A stretch of 12,540 nt of DNA from JBEIFW01 sp040382215 (GTDB lineage Bacteria; Actinomycetota; Acidimicrobiia; Acidimicrobiales; Ilumatobacteraceae), in NCBI GenBank assembly GCA_040382215.1, contig JBEIFW010000107.1:1-12540 (forward strand). The letters run 5' to 3'. The notes beneath the pieces were generated by a model. The model worked only from the letters and a program-made list of their open reading frames with translations, did not search any database and was not told where the DNA came from. Positions 1 to 5,997 of the stretch are shown here, piece by piece (the stretch's first letter is position 1; the number at the start of each line of letters is the position of its first letter). Position numbers and translations under genes: made by a program.

Positions 1-145
1 CCGCCCGCTCGTCGGCGGCGTCGCCCCCCAGCCCGTAGACGGGCGGGGGGGGGCCGGCCACCCGTCCGCCGGCCCGCCGCCCAACGACCGCGTCGGCGAC
101 CGTCGAGCCCGCCGCGGTGGGGCCGGTGGCCCCGGGATCGCTCAC
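1..145 (-). CDS. Unrecognised protein, N-terminal 48 residues only
   Basis: This is the start of a gene reading leftwards off the window edge. The GTG at 145-143 overlaps the TGA stop (144-142) of the upstream hydrolase as GTGA, a typical coupled junction. The frame stays open to base 1. The visible residues are Ala/Gly/Pro-rich up to about residue 35 (ending in four prolines), then become more domain-like with VYGLGGDAADERA. There is no signal peptide, membrane segment or recognisable motif, so I give no function. A run of nine G (45-53) encodes part of the proline stretch and is a likely place for a sequencing length error, which would change the frame downstream. The call rests on the overlap and open frame only. 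Confidence 0.45.
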   Translation of the reverse strand, partial: MSDPGATGPTAAGSTVADAVVGRRAGGRVAGPPPPVYGLGGDAADERA

Positions 146-840
146 CCGGGGGTGGCGCCGAGGAACTCGAGCACGGCGTCGATGGCGGCGAAGGACTCGG
201 TGGTGGCGAAGTGGTCGACGTTGCGCAGGACCTTCAGCGTCGCGTGGGGGAGCGCCTCGACGAGCGGGTCGCCCGGGCCGGCGAAGTCCTTGTCGCCGAT
301 GACGACGAGCGTGGGCACCGTCACGCGGGCGAGGTCCTCGCGAGACACCGGCCGGCCCCGCCGCTGCATGATCGCCGCGAGCGCCTTGGGGTCGTTGCCC
401 GGCTGGTTCGCGTACTGGGCGAACACCTGCGCTTGTACGTCGTCGCTGTCGCCGGTGCCGGTGACCGCTGCGACGATCGCCCGGTGGCGCTCGACGTCCT
501 CCCGGAACAGGTTCTCGCCCACGCCCATCACGACGAGCCGGGTGAAGCGTTCGGGATGCTGCGACACGACCCTCAACAGCGTCATGGCGCCGAGCGAGAA
601 CCCGACCGCAGCGACGGGCTCGTCGGGAAGCGCCTCGAGCACCCGGGCGCCGAGGTCGCCGTAGGCCTCCGGGTCGTGCGGCTTGGGGGCCTCGCCGTGA
701 CCGAGCAGGTCGACGCCGATCGTCGTGCGCCCGGCATCGGCGAGCAGCGCCGACCATCCCGGCTCTTCCCAGGTGCGGCGGAACGAGCCGCCCCAACCAT
801 GGACGAACACGACGGGCTCACGGGGCGGATCGGCGGCCAT
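142..840 (-). CDS. Alpha/beta-fold hydrolase
   Basis: A 232-residue single-domain alpha/beta hydrolase, probably a cytoplasmic esterase or lipase-like enzyme of unknown substrate. It shows the oxyanion-hole segment VFVHGWGGS (residues 11-19) and the nucleophile elbow GFSLGA with Ser82. The late acid is Asp185 in VIGDKDF, and the catalytic His is His210 in NVDHF. All triad members are in the expected order and the length is normal for the family. I chose the ATG at 840-838 because the family fold begins a few residues later; the frame stays open much further upstream, but that part is antisense to guaB1. There is no signal peptide. It is divergent from guaB1 and overlaps the next minus-strand gene by four bases, suggesting a two-gene operon. 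Related families include haloalkane dehalogenase-like and BioH-like enzymes, and the sequence does not decide between them. Confidence 0.88.
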   Translation of the reverse strand: MAADPPREPVVFVHGWGGSFRRTWEEPGWSALLADAGRTTIGVDLLGHGEAPKPHDPEAYGDLGARVLEALPDEPVAAVGFSLGAMTLLRVVSQHPERFTRLVVMGVGENLFREDVERHRAIVAAVTGTGDSDDVQAQVFAQYANQPGNDPKALAAIMQRRGRPVSREDLARVTVPTLVVIGDKDFAGPGDPLVEALPHATLKVLRNVDHFATTESFAAIDAVLEFLGATPG

Positions 841-848
841 CAGGGCCG

Positions 849-854
849 ACGCTA
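849..854 (-). promoter_or_regulatory. Candidate -10 box for the alpha/beta hydrolase
   Basis: The minus strand reads TAGCGT here, followed by 8 bases and then the ATG at 840, so a transcript would have little or no leader. The hexamer fits the TANNNT pattern but no -35 box is visible. It overlaps the plus-strand box TATCCT at 853-858. This rests on pattern only. Confidence 0.3.
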
Positions 855-858
855 TCCT
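853..858 (+). promoter_or_regulatory. Candidate -10 box for the guaB1-dprE2 operon
   Basis: TATCCT fits the actinobacterial TANNNT -10 pattern and lies in the 42-bp divergent gap. A transcript would start near 865, leaving a leader of about 18 nt that contains the GGGAGG at 873-878. No convincing -35 element is visible, as is common in this group. Confidence 0.45.
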
Positions 859-872
859 CGGCGGGCCCCTGC

Positions 873-878
873 GGGAGG
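873..878 (+). promoter_or_regulatory. Ribosome binding site of guaB1
   Basis: GGGAGG lies 4 bases before the ATG at 883. The spacing is tight, but this is the only strong purine run in the leader. It fixes the start at 883 rather than the more upstream in-frame starts, which run through the hydrolase gene on the other strand. Confidence 0.6.
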
Positions 879-882
879 TCTC

Positions 883-2316
883 ATGCGTTTCGTCGACGAT
901 CGCCGTCCGGAGTACGAACTCACCTACAACGACGTGTTCCTCGTGCCGAGCCTCTCGGCCGTCCGGTCGCGCTTCGACGTCGATCTCACCACCCCGGACG
1001 GGATCGGGACCTCGCTCCCGGTCGTCGTCGCCAACATGACTGCCGTCGCCGGCAAGCGCATGGCCGAGACCGTGGCGCGACGCGGCGGCATCGCCGTGCT
1101 GCCCCAGGACAGCCCCCTCGACGTGCTGCAAGCGACCCTCTCCTTCGTCAAGGGCCGCCATCCCATCTACGAGACGCCGATCACGCTGTCGCCGATGCAC
1201 ACGATCGCCGATGCGTTGTCGCTCATCCACAAGCGGGCGCACGGTGCGGTGATCGTGGTCGAGGGGGAGACGCCGGTCGGCATCTTCACCGAGCACGACG
1301 CCCTCGGTCAGGACCGCTTCACCCAGCTCCGCCACGTGATGGTCGAGGACCTCGTCGTCATCCCGGCCGGCTCGACACCGGAGGCGATGTTCGAGGCGCT
1401 GGCGGCGAGCCGGGTGAGCGCTGCGCCGGTCGTTGCCGGCAACCGGCTCGTCGGCTGCATGACGCGCCGGGGTGCGCTGCGATCCGCCATCTACCGGCCG
1501 GCGCTCGACGCGGAGGGCCGGTTGCTCGTCGGCGTCGCCGTCGGGATCAACGGTGATCCGGCCAAGCGGGCCTGGGAGGCCCGGTCGGCCGGGGCCGACG
1601 TGCTCGTCGTCGACACCGCGCACGGCCACCAGACCAAGATGCTCGACGTGCTCGCCGCCGTGCGCGACGCCGTCGGCGACGCCACGGTCGTGGCCGGCAA
1701 CGTCGTCACGGCTCGCGGCACGCTGGACCTCATCGAGGCCGGGGCCGACATCGTGAAAGTCGGTGTCGGTCCCGGGGCGATGTGCACCACGCGGATGATG
1801 ACGGGCGTCGGCCGTCCGCAGTTCTCGGCCGTGGCGGAATGCGCCGACGTTGCCCGCGCTGCCGGTCGGCACGTCTGGGCCGACGGCGGGGTGCGCCATC
1901 CGCGTGACGTGGCGCTAGCGCTCGCCGCCGGAGCGTCGAACGTGATGTTCGGCTCCTGGCTCGCCGGCACCTACGAGTCGGCGGGCGACACGCTGCGCGA
2001 TGCCGAAGGCCGCCTGTACAAGGAGAACTTCGGCATGGCGTCCAACAGGGCCGTCAAGCAGCGCACCCGCCACGAATCGGCCTACGACCGCGCGCGAAAG
2101 GAGCTGTTCGAGGAAGGGATCAGCACGTCTCGGATGTACCTCGACGCGCACCGGCCCGGCGTCGAGGACATCCTCGACCACATCGTGGCCGGGGTGCGCT
2201 CGTCGTTCACCTATGCCGGAGCGGCGACCGTCCCGGAGTTTCAGGACCGCGCCGTCGTCGGGGTGCAGAGCGCCGCCGGCTTCGACGAAGGTCGGCCGCT
2301 CGGGCAGAGTTGGTGA
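883..2316 (+). CDS. guaB1: GuaB1-family IMPDH-related protein, probable GMP reductase with CBS domains
   Basis: A 477-residue protein matching the actinobacterial GuaB1 family (Rv1843c of M. tuberculosis is about the same length). A TIM-barrel of IMPDH/GMPR type is split by a CBS pair at about residues 94-205. The active-site loop GVGPGAMCTTRMMTGVG carries the catalytic Cys301, followed by WADGGVRHPRD and NVMFGSW. The mycobacterial GuaB1 paralogue has been reported to act as a GMP reductase (GMP to IMP with NADPH) rather than an IMP dehydrogenase; the same role here is inferred from similarity. The CBS pair probably binds purine nucleotides for control. It is the first gene of a tight operon, with its stop one base before the HAD gene. 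The start has a GGGAGG and the family N-terminus (ELTYNDVFLVPSLS). Confidence 0.9.
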   Translation: MRFVDDRRPEYELTYNDVFLVPSLSAVRSRFDVDLTTPDGIGTSLPVVVANMTAVAGKRMAETVARRGGIAVLPQDSPLDVLQATLSFVKGRHPIYETPITLSPMHTIADALSLIHKRAHGAVIVVEGETPVGIFTEHDALGQDRFTQLRHVMVEDLVVIPAGSTPEAMFEALAASRVSAAPVVAGNRLVGCMTRRGALRSAIYRPALDAEGRLLVGVAVGINGDPAKRAWEARSAGADVLVVDTAHGHQTKMLDVLAAVRDAVGDATVVAGNVVTARGTLDLIEAGADIVKVGVGPGAMCTTRMMTGVGRPQFSAVAECADVARAAGRHVWADGGVRHPRDVALALAAGASNVMFGSWLAGTYESAGDTLRDAEGRLYKENFGMASNRAVKQRTRHESAYDRARKELFEEGISTSRMYLDAHRPGVEDILDHIVAGVRSSFTYAGAATVPEFQDRAVVGVQSAAGFDEGRPLGQSW

Positions 2317-2317
2317 C

Positions 2318-2914
2318 GTGACCGACGTCGCGGCGTTCGACGTCGATGGCACGTTGACGGTCCGCGACACGGTGGTGCCGTTCCTCACGGCGGTGGCGGG
2401 CCGGGCGAGGGTCGGTACGGCCCTCGGTTGGTCCGCGCTGCGCTCGCCCGGCGATCGGGATCGCGTGAAGGCCGGGCTCGTGCGCCGGACCCTGGCGGGC
2501 GTGGACGCGCAACGGCTGGCGACCATCGGTGCGGAGGTGGCGGCCTCCGTGGTCGAGCACCGACTGCGACCCGTGGTGCTCGGTCGTCTGCGATGGCACC
2601 TCGACGCTGGCCACACGGTCGTGCTGGTCTCGGCCTCGCTGCGCGCCTATCTCGACCCTCTCGCCGCTGCCCTCGGCGTCGCCCACGTGTTGTGCACCGA
2701 ACTGGTCGTGGACGCCGACGGGCGCTGCACCGGCGAGCTGCTCGGCGCCAACTGCCGCGGCATGCACAAGGTGGAACGCCTGCGCGAGTGGGCCTCGCCG
2801 GAGGACCGCATCGTCGCAGCGTACGGTGACGCCCGCAGCGACGGGCCGATGCTGTCGATGGCCGACGAGGGGTGGTGGGTGCGCGACGGCCGCTTGGTCC
2901 GCGCCGGGTCATGA
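2318..2914 (+). CDS. HAD-IB family (SerB-like) phosphatase, candidate DPPR phosphatase
   Basis: A 198-residue HAD-superfamily subfamily IB hydrolase. Motif I is AAFDVDGTLT with nucleophile Asp8 and acid Asp10. Motif II is LVSAS (Ser105), and Lys151 (GMHKVERL) supplies the lysine. The last motif is YGDARSDGPML with Asp171 and Asp175 as magnesium ligands. The cap inserted after motif I is short and helical, as usual for subfamily IB. The GTG start lies one base after the guaB1 stop, and its own stop overlaps the UbiA start as ATGA. The position directly before DPPR synthase and DprE1/DprE2 suggests it removes the 5-phosphate from polyprenyl-phosphoryl-5-phosphoribose, a step attributed in mycobacteria to a PAP2-type protein (Rv3807c). 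That assignment is inference; a phosphoserine or other small-molecule phosphatase is possible. Confidence 0.85.
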   Translation: MTDVAAFDVDGTLTVRDTVVPFLTAVAGRARVGTALGWSALRSPGDRDRVKAGLVRRTLAGVDAQRLATIGAEVAASVVEHRLRPVVLGRLRWHLDAGHTVVLVSASLRAYLDPLAAALGVAHVLCTELVVDADGRCTGELLGANCRGMHKVERLREWASPEDRIVAAYGDARSDGPMLSMADEGWWVRDGRLVRAGS

Positions 2915-3801
2915 GCCGCTCCGTGCAGCGCTCGCCGGCTTGGCTGCGTCTCAGCCGGCCCCGCCAGTGGACGAAGAACGTCCTGGTGCTCGCCGCCCCC
3001 GGCGCCGCTGGGGTGTTGCTCGAGGGTGCGGTCGCGTGGCGAGTGGGTGTGATGGTGGTCGCCTTCAGCCTGGCGTCGAGCGGCACGTACTGGATCAACG
3101 ATGCCCTCGACGTCGAGGCCGATCGACGACATCCGCGCAAGCGCATGCGGCCGGTGGCAGCGGGCGAAGTGAGCGTCGCCACCGCCTACGCAGGGGGTGG
3201 AGCGCTGCTGGTGGCGGGCATCGTGCTGACGCTCGTCACGGGGCGCCCGTGGGCAGCGGCGGTCGTCTCGGGCTACGTCGTGGTCACCTTGACGTACTCG
3301 TTGTGGTGCAAGCACATCGCCGTCGTCGATCTCGTGGCGGTGGCGCTCGGCTTCGTGCTGCGGGCTGTCGCCGGGGCCGTGGCCACCTCGGTGGCCGTGT
3401 CGAACTGGTTCCTGCTGGTCACGTCGTTCGCGTCGCTGCTGATCGTCGCAGGGAAGCGCCTCGGTGAGTTCGTCGAGGTAGGCGACGCCTCGCTCGGTAC
3501 CCGGTCCACCATGAAGGTGTACACCGCGCCCTACCTGCGCACCGTCCTCGGGGTCGCCACCGGGGCCTCATTGGTGAGCTACTGCCTGTGGGCCTTCGAG
3601 AAGGCGAGCCTGCCGACCGTCGACCACCACCTGTTCGAGTTCTCCATCGTCCCGATGGCCGCAGCGCTGCTGCGGTACCTCCTCGTCATCGAGTCCGGGG
3701 CGGGCAGCGCCCCCGAGGAGGTCTTCCTGTCCGACCGGACACTCCAGGTGCTCGGAGCGCTCTGGTTGGCCCTGTTCGCTTCGGGGGTGGTGCTTGGCTG
3801 A
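2911..3801 (+). CDS. ubiA: UbiA-type decaprenyl-phosphate phosphoribosyltransferase (DPPR synthase)
   Basis: A 296-residue polytopic membrane protein of the UbiA prenyltransferase superfamily. It closely follows Rv3806c in length and motifs. The first Asp-rich motif is NDALDVEAD (residues 63-71) followed by RRHPRKRMRPVAAGEV. The second region is YSLWCKHIAVVDLVAVALGF (129-148) followed by VLRAVAGA. Family knowledge says it transfers 5-phosphoribose from PRPP to polyprenyl phosphate, the committed step of DPA synthesis, with the active site at the cytoplasmic face. The HPxK-type motif with RPxAxG separates this subgroup from quinone and haem UbiA enzymes. The ATG overlaps the HAD stop (ATGA), and the 3' end overlaps the dprE1 start by 8 bases, so the three are translationally coupled. 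The lipid chain length cannot be read from sequence. Confidence 0.92.
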   Translation: MSRSVQRSPAWLRLSRPRQWTKNVLVLAAPGAAGVLLEGAVAWRVGVMVVAFSLASSGTYWINDALDVEADRRHPRKRMRPVAAGEVSVATAYAGGGALLVAGIVLTLVTGRPWAAAVVSGYVVVTLTYSLWCKHIAVVDLVAVALGFVLRAVAGAVATSVAVSNWFLLVTSFASLLIVAGKRLGEFVEVGDASLGTRSTMKVYTAPYLRTVLGVATGASLVSYCLWAFEKASLPTVDHHLFEFSIVPMAAALLRYLLVIESGAGSAPEEVFLSDRTLQVLGALWLALFASGVVLG

Positions 3802-5167
3802 GCGGCTGTTGACCGGCTGGGGTCGCACCACGCCGAGCCGGGCTCGGATCCGTCCCTGCGACGACACCGGTGAGGTCGCAGGCGTGCTCCGTCGCGCCGG
3901 TCCCCGGGGTGTCCTCGCGCGGGGACTGGGGCGGTCCTACGGGGACGCGGCGCTCAACGGGGGCGGCGACGTGCTCGCGCTCGAGGCCGGGCTCACCGGC
4001 GTGCGCCTCGACCCGGACACGGGCGTGGTGACCGCCGGCGGCGGGGCAAGCCTGGACACGGTGCTGCGTCGCATCGTGCCGGCGGGTTTCTTCGTCCCCG
4101 TCACCCCCGGCACGAGGTTCGTGACGATCGGTGGGTGGGTCGCGGCCGACGTGCACGGCAAGAACCACCATCGCGACGGCAGCGTCGGCCATCACCTGCT
4201 CGGCATCGAACTCGTGACCCCCGACGGGACGGTGCACGATCTCGGACCGGACCGGGACCCGGCGGCGTTCTGGGCCACGGTGGGCGGCATGGGCCTCACC
4301 GGGGTGATCACCTCGGTGCGGTTCCGGGCCGTGCCCATCGGGTCCTCGCGCCTCGCCGTCGACACCCGGCGCGCCGACGATCTCGACGGGATCATGGCCC
4401 TCATGGCGGCGACCGACGACGAGGCCCGGTACTCGGTGGCCTGGATCGACCTCGTCGCCAACGGCCGCCGGCTCGGCCGCAGCGTGCTCACCACGGGCGA
4501 CTTCGCGCCGGCCGAGGCGCTGGCGGCGGCCCAGCGGCGCGACCCGTGGTCCTACGACCCCACGACCGCGCTGACGGCGCCGCCGTGGGCGCCGTCCCGG
4601 TTGCTGAACCGCCTGACGATCCGGTCCTTCAACGAGTTGTGGTTCCGCAAGGCACCGCGGGACCGGCGAGGGCAACTGCAGACCATCTCGACGTTCTTCC
4701 ACCCGCTCGACGGCGTGGCCGGTTGGAACCGGCTCTACGGCGTCCGAGGGTTCGTCCAGTACCAGTTCGTCGTCCCGTTCGGCGCCGAGGCGGCGTTGCG
4801 CACGATCGTCGAGCGGCTCGCCGGCTCGGCGGCGGCGCCGTCGTTCCTCGCCGTGCTGAAGAGGTTCGGCGCGGCGAACCCGGCACCGCTGTCGTTCCCG
4901 ATGCCGGGGTGGACCTTGGCGCTCGACATCCCGGCGGTCGGTGGTGCCGACCTCGCCGACCTGCTCGACGGTCTCGACGACGTCGTCGTCGAGACCGGGG
5001 GCCGACTGTACCTGGCCAAGGACAGCCGGATGCCCCCGGCGCTGCTGGCCCGCACCTACCCGCGGCTGGAGCAGTGGCAGGCCGTGCGCGACCGGCTCGA
5101 CCCGGGCCGGGTGCTGTGTTCGGATCTCGACCGTCGGGTCGATCTCATCGGGAGGAGAACCCCGTGA
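3794..5167 (+). CDS. dprE1: Decaprenylphosphoryl-beta-D-ribose 2-oxidase DprE1
   Basis: A 457-residue FAD-dependent oxidase of the VAO/GlcD type, colinear with M. tuberculosis DprE1 at a constant offset of 11 residues over most of its length. It oxidises the 2-hydroxyl of polyprenyl-phosphoryl-ribose to the keto intermediate. The N-terminal LLTGWGRTTPS, the FAD-binding GLGRSYGD and HGKNHH (His121, equal to His132), and ATVGGMGLTG are all present. GGRLYLAKDSR carries Lys409, equal to catalytic Lys418. The residue matching Cys387, the covalent target of benzothiazinones, is Ala376 (GWTLALDIP, codon at 4919-4921). The TTG start at 3794 overlaps the end of ubiA and lies 6 bases after a GGGGG. A second TTG at 3809 is possible and would leave out only five residues. 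The stop overlaps the dprE2 start as GTGA. Confidence 0.95.
   Translation: MAERLLTGWGRTTPSRARIRPCDDTGEVAGVLRRAGPRGVLARGLGRSYGDAALNGGGDVLALEAGLTGVRLDPDTGVVTAGGGASLDTVLRRIVPAGFFVPVTPGTRFVTIGGWVAADVHGKNHHRDGSVGHHLLGIELVTPDGTVHDLGPDRDPAAFWATVGGMGLTGVITSVRFRAVPIGSSRLAVDTRRADDLDGIMALMAATDDEARYSVAWIDLVANGRRLGRSVLTTGDFAPAEALAAAQRRDPWSYDPTTALTAPPWAPSRLLNRLTIRSFNELWFRKAPRDRRGQLQTISTFFHPLDGVAGWNRLYGVRGFVQYQFVVPFGAEAALRTIVERLAGSAAAPSFLAVLKRFGAANPAPLSFPMPGWTLALDIPAVGGADLADLLDGLDDVVVETGGRLYLAKDSRMPPALLARTYPRLEQWQAVRDRLDPGRVLCSDLDRRVDLIGRRTP
5151..5157 (+). promoter_or_regulatory. Ribosome binding site of dprE2
   Basis: GGAGGAG lies inside the last codons of dprE1, 6 bases before the GTG at 5164. It is the strongest Shine-Dalgarno sequence in the operon and settles the GTG start that overlaps the dprE1 stop. 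Confidence 0.75.
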
Positions 5168-5922
5168 ACGATGCCCTCGGTGACGTCCAGAGCGTGCTGG
5201 TGCTCGGCGGCTCGAGCGAGATCGGCCAGGCGATCGTGCGCGAGTTGGCCGGCCGCCGGCTGCGCACGGTGGTGCTCGCGGTCCGGCGCCCGGACTCCGT
5301 GCAGGACGTCGCCGCCGAACTGCGGTCCCGTGCCGTCGAGACCGACGTCGTGGCCTTCGACGCCGACCGGACCGAGACCCATGCCGCGGTGATCGGCGAC
5401 GTGTTCGACCGCCACGGCGACGTCGACGTGGTCGTGCTCGCCTTCGCCGTGCTCGGCGACCAGGCCACCTTCGACGCCGACCCGCAGGCGGCCGCCGCCG
5501 CCGTGCACACCAACGTGACCGGCGCGATCTCGGCCGGGCTGGTGGTTGCCGATCGCCTCCGGCGTCAGGGGCGGGGCACGCTCGTCGTGTTGTCCTCGGT
5601 GGCGGGGGAGCGGGTGCGGGCGGCGAACTTCGTCTACGGCGCCACGAAGGCTGCGATCGACGGCTTCGCCCAAGGCCTCGGCGACGCCCTGCGCCCGAGC
5701 GGCGCGCGCGTGCTGGTGGTCCGGCCCGGGTTCGTACGGACGAAGATGACCGCAGGGATGCCATCCGCACCGTTTGCGACGACGCCCGAGGCGGTTGCGC
5801 GCGACACCGTGGCTGCTCTGCGGGCCGGCAAGGAACTCGTGTGGTCGCCCCGCGTGCTGCGCGGCGTGTTCATGGTGCTGCGCCACCTGCCACGGGCGGT
5901 TTTCCGCCGTCTCCCGGGCTGA
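5164..5922 (+). CDS. dprE2: Decaprenylphosphoryl-2-keto-beta-D-erythro-pentose reductase DprE2
   Basis: A 252-residue short-chain dehydrogenase/reductase, nearly the same length as Rv3791. The nucleotide-binding turn is GGSSEIG (residues 15-21), the DprE2-type variant of the usual TGxxxGIG. The catalytic set is Asn117 (NVTG), Ser145 (LSSVAG), Tyr158 and Lys162 (YGATK). It would reduce the 2-keto intermediate made by DprE1 with NAD(P)H to give polyprenyl-phosphoryl-arabinose. The two enzymes are known to act as a pair. The C-terminal stretch after about residue 225 is rich in arginine and hydrophobic residues (RGVFMVLRHLPRAVFRRLPG) and could associate with the membrane, as suits a lipid-linked substrate. 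It is the last gene of the operon, overlaps dprE1 by four bases, and is followed by two short hairpins. Confidence 0.93.
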   Translation: MNDALGDVQSVLVLGGSSEIGQAIVRELAGRRLRTVVLAVRRPDSVQDVAAELRSRAVETDVVAFDADRTETHAAVIGDVFDRHGDVDVVVLAFAVLGDQATFDADPQAAAAAVHTNVTGAISAGLVVADRLRRQGRGTLVVLSSVAGERVRAANFVYGATKAAIDGFAQGLGDALRPSGARVLVVRPGFVRTKMTAGMPSAPFATTPEAVARDTVAALRAGKELVWSPRVLRGVFMVLRHLPRAVFRRLPG

Positions 5923-5976
5923 AACCTGTAGTCGGTTTCTAGGCTTGTCGGTGTCCCGGGCGGTCGGAACGCCCGG
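5921..5976 (+). terminator. Two short hairpins after dprE2, possible weak terminator
   Basis: The gap holds two perfect inverted repeats. GAAACC (5921-5926) pairs with GGTTTC (5934-5939) over a 7-base loop. CCGGGCG (5956-5962) pairs with CGCCCGG (5970-5976), again over 7 bases. Neither is followed by a T tract, so a classical intrinsic terminator is not shown. The second hairpin would lie in the leader of the next gene if transcription starts near 5952. Confidence 0.3.
5940..5945 (+). promoter_or_regulatory. Candidate -10 box for the AIM24-family gene
   Basis: TAGGCT lies between the two hairpins and is the same hexamer as the dnaG box at 6744-6749. A start near 5952 would give a leader of about 46 nt containing the CCGGGCG hairpin and the GAAGGAG. 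No -35 box is evident. Confidence 0.4.
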
Positions 5977-5984
5977 CCCCGGTC

Positions 5985-5991
5985 GAAGGAG
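5985..5991 (+). promoter_or_regulatory. Ribosome binding site of the AIM24-family gene
   Basis: GAAGGAG, 6 bases before the GTG at 5998. It decides this start over later in-frame ATG codons. Confidence 0.7.
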
Positions 5992-5997
5992 CTACCC

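Noticed and set aside
211..882. N-terminal extension of guaB1 back to 211
   Set aside because: The extra 224 residues are antisense to the hydrolase and have no counterpart in GuaB1 proteins. The GGGAGG and -10 box support 883.
841..1899. Upstream extension of the minus-strand alpha/beta hydrolase into the guaB1 region
   Set aside because: The extra residues resemble nothing and are antisense to guaB1. The hydrolase fold begins right after the ATG at 840.
3686..5770. A 694-residue open frame on the minus strand opposite dprE1 and dprE2
   Set aside because: It is Arg/Gly/Pro-rich with no domain and lies antisense to two clear enzymes. Long antisense frames are expected in DNA this GC-rich.
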